From: Mycobacterium asiaticum | GTDB taxonomy: Bacteria > Actinomycetota > Actinomycetes > Mycobacteriales > Mycobacteriaceae | Reading direction: 5' to 3' | Assembly: GCF_001673315.1 (NCBI RefSeq) | Contig: NZ_LZLQ01000058.1 | Coordinates: 1 to 64,000 of the forward strand | Length of the DNA stretch: 64,000 nucleotides | Shown: positions 42,556-50,996 of the stretch, piece after piece | Layout of the letters: every line of letters starts with the position of its first letter | How positions within the stretch are numbered: position 1 is the first letter of the stretch | Translations under genes and position numbers: made by a program | Notes under the pieces: generated by a model | Database searches by the model: none | The model's input: the letters and a program-made list of their open reading frames with translations, nothing else | What the model was told of the DNA's origin: nothing

Positions 42556-42606
42556 GAAACGCTTGCGTTTCTTGCTCAACCGCTTTAGCCTTTGGCGCAA
42601 GAAACG
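42556..42606. promoter_or_regulatory. Operator region: GAAACGC-TT-GCGTTTC palindrome plus a longer inverted repeat
   Basis: A perfect 16-base palindrome sits at 42556-42571. In addition CGTTTCTTGC (42566-42575) is repeated in inverted form as GCAAGAAACG (42597-42606), so a second half-site cluster lies 21 bases away, just before the rightward gene. The arrangement suggests two TetR dimers bound across both promoters. Confidence 0.75.
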
Positions 42607-42628
42607 TTACCGTATCTTGGAGGTTGTG

Positions 42629-43261
42629 ATGGAGGCTCGCCCCGTTCTGTATCCGCTGCGGCCGGTGGACAGCGCAACCGTGCGTGTGACCCGAGCCCCG
42701 CACCATCGTCGTCGTGTCACCATCGACCACAGAGTGCTAACCGGAGTCACCCCGCCGATGTTGCTGGACTGGTTCACCCAGTTGGGCGGCACAATGCCCT
42801 ACGGCGGACAGATCATCGACCGCTACCACGCCTGGCATCCGATCGACCACATCCGTTGGGAACTGGCCCGTCCGGCGCCCGGCGGTGGTGCCGCGGAGGG
42901 TGCCCGCTTCCGCATCGTGGAGGCCTTTGGTGCCCAGCCGGAGTTTCGCGTCGACGTCGTCGACCGGGTGGAGAAGCTGGACGAGACCGGCATTCGCTTG
43001 GTGACCAGGTACGCGGGCGTCATCGTCATTCAGCTCGAGCACACCTGGTCGGCCGGGTCGGACGGCGCGCACTACGTCTCGGTGCTCGACGTGGGCGCGC
43101 GGACGCCGTTCTTCGCGCCGATCAACCGCATCATCACCCGGCGCTTCCCCGACGACATGTTGCACGCTTGGGTCAAGCACAACATCGAAGAGGTCGGTCA
43201 GTTGGAGTATCTGCTGCCGCAACTGGCTCAGCCGGCGCCTTTGCCGTTGTCCACCCGGTAG
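42629..43261 (+). CDS. DAPG hydrolase (PhlG)-like protein
   Basis: 210 residues from ATG 42629 with GGAGG at 42619-42623. The pattern TPPMLLDWFTQLGGTMPYGG, then DRYHAWHPIDHIRWEL and near the end LHAWVKHNIEEVGQLEYLLPQL resembles the PhlG-type 2,4-diacetylphloroglucinol hydrolase family, whose His/Glu residues bind a metal and cleave a C-C bond in phloroglucinol ketones. The HxxxH-type cluster HAWHPIDH and the later HNIEE could be the ligands. True substrate unknown. Controlled presumably by the divergent TetR. Its last 34 bases overlap the convergent SDR gene. Confidence 0.68.
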   Translation: MEARPVLYPLRPVDSATVRVTRAPHHRRRVTIDHRVLTGVTPPMLLDWFTQLGGTMPYGGQIIDRYHAWHPIDHIRWELARPAPGGGAAEGARFRIVEAFGAQPEFRVDVVDRVEKLDETGIRLVTRYAGVIVIQLEHTWSAGSDGAHYVSVLDVGARTPFFAPINRIITRRFPDDMLHAWVKHNIEEVGQLEYLLPQLAQPAPLPLSTR

Positions 43262-43968
43262 ACAGCGCCGTGGATCGCGGCGGCGGCGTCGCTGGCAAGG
43301 AATGCGATCACGCTGGCGACGTCGTGGGGCTGCATCATGCCGCGCGGCGCCGCCGAGCGCAGGATGAGGGCGTAGTCGGGGTTCTCCGGGGCGGAGAACT
43401 GCTCGATCTGCGGGGTCAGCATGCCACCCGGACACACCGCATTGACCCGCAACCGATCCGATGTGTATTCGACCGCCAGTGCACGGGTCAGCCCGACCAA
43501 CCCGTGCTTGGCCGAACAGTAACCGGCCGAATAGGCCTGGCCCTCGACACCGGCGATGGAGGCGACGTTGACGATATTGCCGCCGCGTGCCAGCAGGTGG
43601 GGTAGCGCGGCCCGGCACAGATAGAACGGGCCGCTGAGGTTGACTGCGAGGTCTTCCGCCCAGTCGTCGTCGGTCATCGACTCGGTCCGGCGCATCTGGT
43701 GTCGCCCTGCGATGTTGATCAGCACATCGAGGCCGCCGAACCGTTCGACGCATTTCTGTATTGCGTCTTGGCACGCCTGCGGCGACCCGACGTCGGCCAC
43801 GGCGTAGGCGCCGAGCTCCACGGCCGCGAACACCTGGGCCAGCCGGCCGGTATCACGAGCTATACCGAAAACCGTTGCACCACTGCGGGACAGCACTCGC
43901 ACAGTTTCGGCACCCAGGCCCGACGATGCGCCGGTTACGAACGCGACCTTGCCCTGCATAGCTGTCAC
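43228..43968 (-). CDS. Short-chain dehydrogenase/reductase
   Basis: About 246 residues. Cofactor motif VTGASSGLGAETV (TGxxxGxG); NNAG appears as LINIAGRHQMR; catalytic Ser in VNVASIAGVEG and the YxxxK pair in AGYCSAKHGLVGLTRAL; DRLRVNAVCPGGM closes the family pattern. It acts on an alcohol or ketone with NAD(P). GTG at 43968 is preferred because AAGG lies 6 bases upstream; ATG at 43959 or 43995 is possible. The stop falls inside the end of the PhlG-like gene (34-base convergent overlap). Confidence 0.88.
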   Translation of the reverse strand: MTAMQGKVAFVTGASSGLGAETVRVLSRSGATVFGIARDTGRLAQVFAAVELGAYAVADVGSPQACQDAIQKCVERFGGLDVLINIAGRHQMRRTESMTDDDWAEDLAVNLSGPFYLCRAALPHLLARGGNIVNVASIAGVEGQAYSAGYCSAKHGLVGLTRALAVEYTSDRLRVNAVCPGGMLTPQIEQFSAPENPDYALILRSAAPRGMMQPHDVASVIAFLASDAAAAIHGAVYRVDNGKGAG

Positions 43969-44130
43969 TGGTGGCCTTCCCGCTATCCCCGTCATCTGCC
44001 CAGCGCAGTGTGGCACAGGCACCCCGGGTGACTGGCGTTCCATGTTCGCCCGGCGCCCACACGCGTACAGTGGAGCGGGAAGTTATATACGCTAACTAAG
44101 CGGTGGAGGATCCGCTGAGAGGAGTGGGCT

Positions 44131-45030
44131 GTGGCCCGGACCGACAACGACACCTGGGATCTGGCCTCCAGCGTGGGAGCGACTGCCACGGCCGTCGCCA
44201 CCTCGCGCGCTATCGCTTCACAAGGACCGGAGCCGCTGCTCGACGATCCCTGGGCTGCCCCGCTGGTGCGTGCGGTAGGGATCGATACGTTCATCAAGCT
44301 CCTCGACGGTGAGATCGGAGATACCGAGGATCCGCTGCTGAGTCGGCGGGCGATGAACGAGCAGATCACCGTGCGCACCCGGTTCTTCGACGACTTCTTC
44401 TACGCCGCCGCCGAGGCAGGAATCCGTCAGGTAGTGATCCTGGCCTCCGGGTTGGACACGCGTGCCTACCGGCTGCAGTGGCCGACGGGCACGGTCGTCT
44501 ACGAGATCGACCAGCCCGAGGTCATCGAATTCAAGACGCGCACGCTCACCGGTTTGGGCGCCGAACCCGCAGCGCAGCGCCGTACCGTCGCGATTGATTT
44601 GCGCGAGGACTGGCCGGCTGCCCTCAAAGACGCGGGATTCAACCCCGCGCAGCCCACGGCTTGGATCGCCGAAGGTCTCCTGGTCTACCTGCCGCCGGAG
44701 GCGCAGGACCGGTTGTTGGACAACATCTCGGCGCTGTCGGCACCCGGCAGTCGGATCGCGACTGAACACATGGACATGCGCAAGATCCCGTCGGACTGGG
44801 CGCAGAAGCTGACCGAGCGGTCTCGGCGGATCGGCTCCAACATCAACCTGGCCGAGTTGTTCTACAGCGGGGAACGCAACACTGCCGCCGAATATCTGAC
44901 CGGACACGGGTGGCAGGTGAACGTCAGCAATACCGAACAGGCCTATGCCGCACATGGATTCGCGGTGCCTGACGACGAGCTGGCCTCGTTCGGAGATGGT
45001 TCGGGATACCTGTCGGCGATCCTGCCCTGA
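44131..45030 (+). CDS. Class I SAM-dependent methyltransferase (TIGR00027/PPM-LCM family)
   Basis: 299 residues, GTG start preceded by GAGAGGAGTG. The mycobacterial multigene family is recognisable by [45 protein letters not shown] (SAM motif), [13 protein letters not shown] and [19 protein letters not shown]. Members resemble leucine carboxyl methyltransferases; their targets are mostly unknown. The 160 bases upstream include a short inverted repeat GTTA...TAAC with TATAC between, possibly part of the promoter. Confidence 0.93.
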   Translation: MARTDNDTWDLASSVGATATAVATSRAIASQGPEPLLDDPWAAPLVRAVGIDTFIKLLDGEIGDTEDPLLSRRAMNEQITVRTRFFDDFFYAAAEAGIRQVVILASGLDTRAYRLQWPTGTVVYEIDQPEVIEFKTRTLTGLGAEPAAQRRTVAIDLREDWPAALKDAGFNPAQPTAWIAEGLLVYLPPEAQDRLLDNISALSAPGSRIATEHMDMRKIPSDWAQKLTERSRRIGSNINLAELFYSGERNTAAEYLTGHGWQVNVSNTEQAYAAHGFAVPDDELASFGDGSGYLSAILP

Positions 45031-45079
45031 AAAATTCGCCGCAGTGATTCGGCGTCGCGCAACCGGGTAGACAGGCGCA

Positions 45080-45649
45080 ATGAACCTGCATCATGTCTTG
45101 GGCAGCGTTGAGCGTCTCGAGGTACTCGACGGGCCCGCTGAAGTCACCTCTCGGGTTGCCGGCCGGGTGGTCGGCCGCGGCAGTCTGTCCCGGATCCTGC
45201 GCGGATCCTGGCTTGGCCACCCGGTCCACCCACTGCTGATAACGATCCCCGTCGGCACCTGGATGACATCGGCAGTATTCGACATCCTGTTCAAAGACGC
45301 CGCTACCGCGCGGCGACTCGTCGCCGTGGGCCTGGCTGCCACACCGCCCACATTGCTGGCCGGGTGGGCCGACTACACCTTGCTCAACCGCCGGCAACAG
45401 CGGGTGGGTTTGGTGCATGCGCTGTCGAACTTCGTCGGCGTGGTGATGTTCTCACTGTCCTATCGGGCTTACCGCAAGGATCGGCTTCGGGCGGCACGGG
45501 TGTACACCCTCATCGGTCTGACCGCGATCAGTGTCGGCGTGGCCCTCGGTGGCCACCTGTCGTATGCCCAGGGTGCGGGCATGTTCCGGTGGGATCCGGT
45601 ACGCGCGGTGACGCACCGCGGTCCGATCGAATACCAGCGCGCCGCATAA
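45080..45649 (+). CDS. DUF2231-family membrane protein
   Basis: 189 residues with four hydrophobic helices. SWLGHPVHPLLITIPVGTW carries the family's GHPxHP motif at the start of helix 1; the others are LVAVGLAATPPTLLAGWADY, ALSNFVGVVMFSLSY and LIGLTAISVGVALGGHLSYA. The paired His residues near the membrane could bind metal or heme, but no cofactor is proven. Function unknown. It follows the methyltransferase by 49 bases. Confidence 0.85.
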   Translation: MNLHHVLGSVERLEVLDGPAEVTSRVAGRVVGRGSLSRILRGSWLGHPVHPLLITIPVGTWMTSAVFDILFKDAATARRLVAVGLAATPPTLLAGWADYTLLNRRQQRVGLVHALSNFVGVVMFSLSYRAYRKDRLRAARVYTLIGLTAISVGVALGGHLSYAQGAGMFRWDPVRAVTHRGPIEYQRAA

Positions 45650-45650
45650 C

Positions 45651-46112
45651 CTACCCCGCGCCTACGTACACGCTGTAAGGCACCGATTTGAGCAGCGTGA
45701 CCGTGAGTTGCTTGCCGTTGGGCGCCACATAGGTTCGCTGTTCGCCGGGACGTGCGCCTTCCAGGGCAGCACCCAGCGGGGACTGCACGGAGTAGACCTC
45801 GATGTTGGGAGGTTCGGCACTTCGCAGTCCCAGCAGGAAGGTTTCGACATCCCCGGTGTCGTCATAACGGATCGTCAAAACCATGCCCGGCTCGGCAATG
45901 CCGTCATCCGGCGGGTCCTGGCCCACGCTGACATCGACCAGCAGATCGTGGATTTCCTGGATGCGCGCCTGCCAGCGCTGCACCTCGTCTGCGCGGTCTT
46001 CGTCATTGCCGCTGGCGAGGCACAGTCCGCGCAGGGTGGCCAGCTCGTTTTGCAGCCGCTCGTGGGCTTGCTGCGAGATCCACACCGGTTGCGCATAGCG
46101 TTGAGCAGTCAC
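45651..46112 (-). CDS. GreA/GreB-family transcript-cleavage factor-like protein
   Basis: 153 residues, GTG start. The N-terminal ~75 residues form the antiparallel coiled coil (QAHERLQNELATLRGL, then DEVQRWQARIQEIHDLLV) with an acidic tip SGNDEDRADE. The C-terminal domain is the FKBP-like half (GMVLTIRYDDTGDVETFLLG, VYSVQSPLGAALEGARPGEQ, TVTLLKSVPY), where SPLGxALxGxxxGE is the Gre signature. Since most mycobacteria already have a housekeeping GreA, this is probably a second Gre-like factor that enters the RNA polymerase secondary channel; activity is untested. Confidence 0.86.
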   Translation of the reverse strand: MTAQRYAQPVWISQQAHERLQNELATLRGLCLASGNDEDRADEVQRWQARIQEIHDLLVDVSVGQDPPDDGIAEPGMVLTIRYDDTGDVETFLLGLRSAEPPNIEVYSVQSPLGAALEGARPGEQRTYVAPNGKQLTVTLLKSVPYSVYVGAG

Positions 46113-46226
46113 TAGGGGTGTCCTTTCATCTCCAAGTTGTCTCCTGAGTTGTCGTCGTCAGGGGCGGGCGGGGAGGCGGCAACCGCCCCTGACGACTCGG
46201 CCACCCCTTCCGGGGGCAGAGTTTCG

Positions 46227-46859
46227 TTAGTGCCGGCTAGGGTGCTCCTTGCCTTCGCCGAGGCCGTGTACCAGCTCCGGGCGCCAGCCGGCCGCTCGAC
46301 TGCGGTTGCACAATGCCCGGGTGCCCGCGAACAGGGCCAACGCGACCGTCGCCGCGTTCAACCAGATCGCCAGGGCCACCAGCACCGCCTCCCGAGCCGC
46401 CGGCATGTGCGGCGGTCCGGCATAGGTACCGTCCTTGTTCACCCAGATGTCAATCACCTCACCGGGTTTCGGTGCTGCTTCCGACTGGACGCGGCCAGTG
46501 TGTTCGGCGCCGGCGGCGAACCACCGGGCCTGCACCCAGGTGCTGTCGCTGCGGGCCGGGCCTGCGACGACGGACGCGCTGACGGCGAACCGGCTCTGCG
46601 CTTGTTCGGCGTACGAGCGAGAACGCGAGTCGTAGATCGCGGTTCCCACCGCAGCCGCGACTGGCGCGGCGAGCAGCGTCACCACCACGGCCAACGCCAG
46701 GGCCAGCGCCTCGATGCGGTCGCTTCTGCGGATCAGAGGATTGCGACTGAACAGCACACGGAACCACCGCGGCGGGCCCATGGTGAAGGTTTCCGTTACG
46801 GCGCCGGCATCCGGACGGCGGCGGTCACGCCGACGCTGATCGGGTTGCGGACTCGTCAT
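46227..46859 (-). CDS. Rv1733c-like two-span membrane protein
   Basis: About 210 residues from ATG 46859. SRNPLIRRSDRIEALALALAV followed by APVAAAVGTAIYDSRSRSYAEQAQSR closely follows the start of M. tuberculosis Rv1733c, a DosR-regulon membrane antigen. An extracytoplasmic loop of ~85 residues (VQARWFAAGAEHTGRV, GEVIDIWVNKDGTYAGPP) separates the two helices; the second is AVLVALAIWLNAATVALALF. Function unknown. I did not find a convincing DosR box by eye in the 134 bases upstream. Confidence 0.85.
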   Translation of the reverse strand: MTSPQPDQRRRDRRRPDAGAVTETFTMGPPRWFRVLFSRNPLIRRSDRIEALALALAVVVTLLAAPVAAAVGTAIYDSRSRSYAEQAQSRFAVSASVVAGPARSDSTWVQARWFAAGAEHTGRVQSEAAPKPGEVIDIWVNKDGTYAGPPHMPAAREAVLVALAIWLNAATVALALFAGTRALCNRSRAAGWRPELVHGLGEGKEHPSRH

Positions 46860-46993
46860 CGGTGGGCTTCCTGTCGCAGGGCTATCGGGTTCGGCTTTCG
46901 CCGCCAATTCAATGGTGGTCCGGCCGGCCCTCCCCCGCGTTGACGGAGCCGAACAATCGCACGCCCGCGCGTTGTCCTGTTTCGACAGGACGA

Positions 46994-48514
46994 TCAGTCG
47001 ACGTCGCTGGCGGCGAGCTGAATCATCATGGCCAGGCGTTTCTTGGCGTCATCGAGCGCCAGATTGGTGATCTCGCTCATCTTGCGCATTCGGTACCGCA
47101 CGGTGTTCTCGTGCACTCCCAGGCGTTCACCTGCCTCCGTGGGGTCACCCTGTGCCTCGAGCCACGCTCGCAGCGTGGCCGTGTAGTCGGTGCCATTCGA
47201 GTGGTCGTGGCGGCGCAATTCGGCTACCGGCCCCCGGTCCGGGGCTCGACCCGAGCGCGCCGCGGTGCGCAGCCGCTGTAGCAGGATGTCGTCCCACGAT
47301 TCGTCATAAACCGGTGTCACTGCCGACGGTGCCGACTCATGCAGGGCCAGGCACTCGTCGGCCTCCTGGCGTGCGGTGGCCAAGTCGGACACGTCGGCCA
47401 CTTCGCTGATGCCGGCGATCACCGTCGCCCCGTCCGGCAGTGCGGCCCGCAAGCCGGCAACCCAGCGCCGCGCAGTCCCCGCATCATCACCCGGCAGCAG
47501 TGTGTAGACCGTTTTGCCCACCAACGCGCTTCGGCCCGGCCGTGACCAGCCGAATCCGGCCGTGGCGCGTTCGAACGCCAGCAGCAAGGCCGCATCGCGT
47601 TCCCCGGCGATCGCGGCTTGCAGCGCGATCACCCGCAGCGGGCCGTACGGCAGGCCCAACCTGCTGGCGACGGTTGCGGCATCAGCCGTGTTCTCCAATA
47701 ACCGGATCACCAGATCGGATTCGACTTGGCGCTCCAGGTCGGCGCTGGCCCGCGACCGCAGCAGATGCAGGGCAACGGTGTGCGCGCCGTCAGCCAGCGC
47801 GATGCGCGCGGCACCGTCCAACGGCGCCGAACAGGCCACCCACACCGAGCCCATCAGTTCCCGTCCTGAGCGCACCGCGACCACCATGCGGCCCGTCAAG
47901 CCCTGCTCAGCGTCCTGCGGAATGAACAAGGGATCGTCAGAGACGGCCAAGTGGGCGAAAACTCCGTCGGCCTCGAAGAACTTGCGTAAGCGTTCGGGTG
48001 TCTGCCGAACCAGGATGGTCTCGACCCGTGCAGGGTCGGCGTGCTGCTGACGCCGCGAGTACGCCAGCACCTGCATGAGGCGATCGTGGATGACCACCGC
48101 GCTACCGATGGCATCGGCCAGGCTGTCGGTGAGCGCGAACAGATCGGTCGGTCCCCGCCCGGCGGCGGTCTCGCGGCCCTCGAGCACCAACCCGTAGACG
48201 ACCGCTGCCAATTCGCTCCACGAGAGCGCGTCGTCGACCAGCATCAGCGCGCCAGCCTGCTCGTCGTCCGAAGGGGCCGGCATAGCACCGGCGCGCGCCA
48301 GGACCACGACAGCATGCGCGGACGCCGCCCAGTGCATCGCTTCTTGGTACGAGGTGGCATCGATGGCCAGCAATACATCGCCCAGCACGGCGCCCTTGGG
48401 CGCGGCTTCGTGGATGACGACGCTACCTAGTTCGGTCGACCTGGGAATCGTGGTGGATCGCAGTCGGACCCCGTAGCTGCCCAGTACGTTGACCAGGCGA
48501 TCCAAAGTGATCAC
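46994..48514 (-). CDS. PucR-family transcriptional regulator
   Basis: 506 residues. The N-terminal part is the PucR/XylR-like sensor (KGAVLGDVLLAIDATSYQEA, then a GAF-like centre), and the C-terminus carries the PucR helix-turn-helix DPTEAGERLGVHENTVRYRM followed by RKMSEITNLALDD. Such proteins regulate purine, amino acid or xenobiotic catabolism. It diverges from the epimerase gene with 132 bases between the chosen starts, so that gene is its likely target. Confidence 0.9.
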   Translation of the reverse strand: MITLDRLVNVLGSYGVRLRSTTIPRSTELGSVVIHEAAPKGAVLGDVLLAIDATSYQEAMHWAASAHAVVVLARAGAMPAPSDDEQAGALMLVDDALSWSELAAVVYGLVLEGRETAAGRGPTDLFALTDSLADAIGSAVVIHDRLMQVLAYSRRQQHADPARVETILVRQTPERLRKFFEADGVFAHLAVSDDPLFIPQDAEQGLTGRMVVAVRSGRELMGSVWVACSAPLDGAARIALADGAHTVALHLLRSRASADLERQVESDLVIRLLENTADAATVASRLGLPYGPLRVIALQAAIAGERDAALLLAFERATAGFGWSRPGRSALVGKTVYTLLPGDDAGTARRWVAGLRAALPDGATVIAGISEVADVSDLATARQEADECLALHESAPSAVTPVYDESWDDILLQRLRTAARSGRAPDRGPVAELRRHDHSNGTDYTATLRAWLEAQGDPTEAGERLGVHENTVRYRMRKMSEITNLALDDAKKRLAMMIQLAASDVD

Positions 48515-48646
48515 GAGTCGCTCCCCATCCGGATTGGTCCCAGCGTAATCGGCAAACGGGGCTACGAGATTCGTATTTCGATGCCACTGGCGCCATAATA
48601 TGGCCGGGTGGCTGTCACCCCGACGGCCATCGTGATGGGAGGACCC

Positions 48647-49702
48647 ATGCTGATCGGCGTCACCGGCGGGACCGGATATCTAGGTGCCCACTGCGTCCGG
48701 GCTCTGCTGACCCAGGGCCACCGCGTGCGTCTGCTTGTCGAACCCGGTGCGGAAACGGCCCCGGTGCTGCGCAAGTTCGCCGAATTGGGCGCCAAATTAG
48801 ACCCCGAATCGGGCCTCGAATTAAGCCCCGAATTCGGCGAGGTCGAGGTAATGCCGGGCGACATTCGGCGGCAGCGCGTCATCGAGGCACTGCTGGACGG
48901 TTGCGATGCGGTCCTGCACGCCGCGGGAGTCGTCGGGACCGACAACCGTCGCACGAAGCTGATGTGGGAGGTCAACGCGTACGCAACGGAGTCGCTGCTG
49001 CAGCACGCCGTGCGGACGGGTTTGGACCCCGTCGTCATGGTGAGCAGCTACAGCGCGTTGTTCCCACCGCCGGACGGCATCATCGGGCCGGACACCCCCA
49101 CCGCGCCCGGCCGCAGCCCCTACGCGCAGACCAAGGGCTATGCCGATCGGGTAGCCCGCAAACTGCAGGACAACGGCGCACCGGTGGTCATCACGTATCC
49201 GTCGAGCGTCGTGGGACCGGCCTTTCACACGGCGCCGGGCGTCACCGAGCGCGGTTGGGCACCGATCGTGCGACTCGGGATAGCGCCCAGATTGCGCGGC
49301 GGCATGCAGATGATCGACGTCCGGGACGTGGCTGAAGTTCATGCCGCCGCCATGGTGCCGGGCCGTGGCCCGCGGCGCTACGTGTGCGGTGGGGAACTCG
49401 TCACGTTCGACGGCATGATCAACGCACTGGAACGTGGGTCGGGCCGACGATTCATTCGAATTCCATTGGACCACCGGGTCTTCCGTGCGCTGAGCAGAAT
49501 CGGCGACGCGCTGTCGGGGATCGTGCCCCTTGGCGACGGATTGAGCTATGAGGCGGCGTTGCTCTTGATCGCGGCTACTCCGACCGACGATTCCCGCACC
49601 CTGCAGGACTTCGGGATGCGGTGGCGCTCCCCCGTCGAAGCCATCGTTGCATCCTTTGCGCGCGGCCAGGTCGGGGAGGAGTCCAGCGGCGTCGAGGTGT
49701 GA
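48647..49702 (+). CDS. NAD-dependent epimerase/dehydratase family protein (extended SDR)
   Basis: 351 residues from ATG 48647, preceded by GGGAGG; the frame is open 13 codons earlier. GVTGGTGYLGAHCVRAL is the TGxxGxxG cofactor motif, VSSYSALF holds the catalytic Ser region and SPYAQTKGYAD the YxxxK pair. It probably reduces or epimerises a sugar nucleotide or a flavonoid/sterol-like ketone. Residues around LDPESGLELSPEFGE come from a degenerate 24-base tandem repeat (48795-48842), an insertion relative to what the fold needs. Confidence 0.88.
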   Translation: MLIGVTGGTGYLGAHCVRALLTQGHRVRLLVEPGAETAPVLRKFAELGAKLDPESGLELSPEFGEVEVMPGDIRRQRVIEALLDGCDAVLHAAGVVGTDNRRTKLMWEVNAYATESLLQHAVRTGLDPVVMVSSYSALFPPPDGIIGPDTPTAPGRSPYAQTKGYADRVARKLQDNGAPVVITYPSSVVGPAFHTAPGVTERGWAPIVRLGIAPRLRGGMQMIDVRDVAEVHAAAMVPGRGPRRYVCGGELVTFDGMINALERGSGRRFIRIPLDHRVFRALSRIGDALSGIVPLGDGLSYEAALLLIAATPTDDSRTLQDFGMRWRSPVEAIVASFARGQVGEESSGVEV

Positions 49703-49799
49703 GAAGAAGGCTGTCGGGCGCGACCAACCGAAGTCCCGCGCAGCGCGCACGCTCGGATGCCTGCGAGTCGGTCGGTCCGGCGGCGGGTACGTACACCCT

Positions 49800-50906
49800 G
49801 TGCGTCCACCCCTGCGTATCGCCGTAATCGCCCACAATCATTTCCCGATCCGGGAGCCGTACGCCGGAGGGCTGGAGGCACACGTCGGACAGCTGACCCG
49901 TGCGCTGGTAAACGCGGGTCACCAGGTGACGCTGTTCGCGGCGGCGGGATCCGATGTCGGGATCGCCCATCCGTCGTTGACCGTCGAACCGCTCAAACGC
50001 AGCACCGCCGCCTCGGTTCCGTTTCCACTGCCGGGAGCAGTCAAGGAGTCCGACCACCAAGCCTTCGTCACGCTGATGGCCCGCCTCGCCGGGAAGAACG
50101 CCGCCAAATACGACGTCATCCACAACCACAGCCTGCACTACGTCCCGATCATCACCGCAGCGCGACTGAGCACGCCGGTGCTCACCACGCTGCATACGCC
50201 GCCGTTCCCCCTGCTGGAAGCCGCGGTCGGCGCGGTGCGCGGTAACGGCCTCACCTTCGCCGCGGTGAGCCGAGCGGCTGCCGCGACCTGGGCTCACGTC
50301 GGAATCGAGCGGCTCGCGGTGGTGCCCAACGGCATTGACCTCGCGCGCTGGCCGGCAGGGCGCGGCGGACGTTACCTCGTGTGGTCAGGCCGGATCGTGC
50401 CGGAGAAGGGGCCGCACCTGGCGATCGAGGCGGCGCGGCGGGCCGGTTGGCGCCTTGTACTTGCCGGCCCCGTCGTGGACGCCGGATTCTTTCGTCGCCA
50501 GATCACACCCCATCTTGGTGACGGGGTGACCTATGCGGGTCACCTGAACCAGCATCTGCTCGCCTCGTTGGTGGGTGGCGCCGCCGCAGCGCTGGTGACC
50601 CCGCTGTGGGAGGAGCCCTACGGTTTGGTCGCTGCCGAGGCAATGTCATGCGGAACCCCGGTGGTGGCGTTCGCTCGTGGCGGCATACCCGAACTGGTTG
50701 ACGAACACTGCGGCCGTCTGGTGGCGCCGCAGGACGTCGTTGCCATGGCGCGGGCCATTCCCGTCGTCAGCAAGCTGGACCGTACCCAGGTCCGCCGGTC
50801 CGCCATCGCCAGGCACGGTGTCGCCGCCATGGCCGCGAAATACGTTGCGCTCTACCGCAATCTGCTTGTCGACTCCGGCGCACGGGCCCGCCGGCGATCC
50901 GCATGA
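49800..50906 (+). CDS. Glycosyltransferase family 4
   Basis: 368 residues, GTG start. N-terminal Rossmann half: IAVIAHNHFPIREPYAGGLEAHVGQL; C-terminal donor half: LVWSGRIVPEKGPHLAIEAA and the donor-binding EPYGLVAAEAMSCGTPVVAF (E-x7-E pattern). It transfers a sugar from a nucleotide-sugar with retention of configuration; acceptor and sugar are unknown. It follows the epimerase gene by 97 bases on the same strand, so the two could cooperate on a glycoconjugate. Confidence 0.9.
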   Translation: MRPPLRIAVIAHNHFPIREPYAGGLEAHVGQLTRALVNAGHQVTLFAAAGSDVGIAHPSLTVEPLKRSTAASVPFPLPGAVKESDHQAFVTLMARLAGKNAAKYDVIHNHSLHYVPIITAARLSTPVLTTLHTPPFPLLEAAVGAVRGNGLTFAAVSRAAAATWAHVGIERLAVVPNGIDLARWPAGRGGRYLVWSGRIVPEKGPHLAIEAARRAGWRLVLAGPVVDAGFFRRQITPHLGDGVTYAGHLNQHLLASLVGGAAAALVTPLWEEPYGLVAAEAMSCGTPVVAFARGGIPELVDEHCGRLVAPQDVVAMARAIPVVSKLDRTQVRRSAIARHGVAAMAAKYVALYRNLLVDSGARARRRSA

Positions 50907-50996
50907 GTTTCAGTGCGGTGCCCGCGGGTAAGCCGTCGGACATAGTCCCCTAGATAGTCCCTAATCGACCTAGCCACCCAACGATCAAGGAGCGCG

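Noticed and set aside
50907-50996. FurA-type or other oxidative-stress operator before the catalase
   Set aside because: Only the short direct repeat ATAGTCCC is visible; no convincing palindrome of a known regulator was found.
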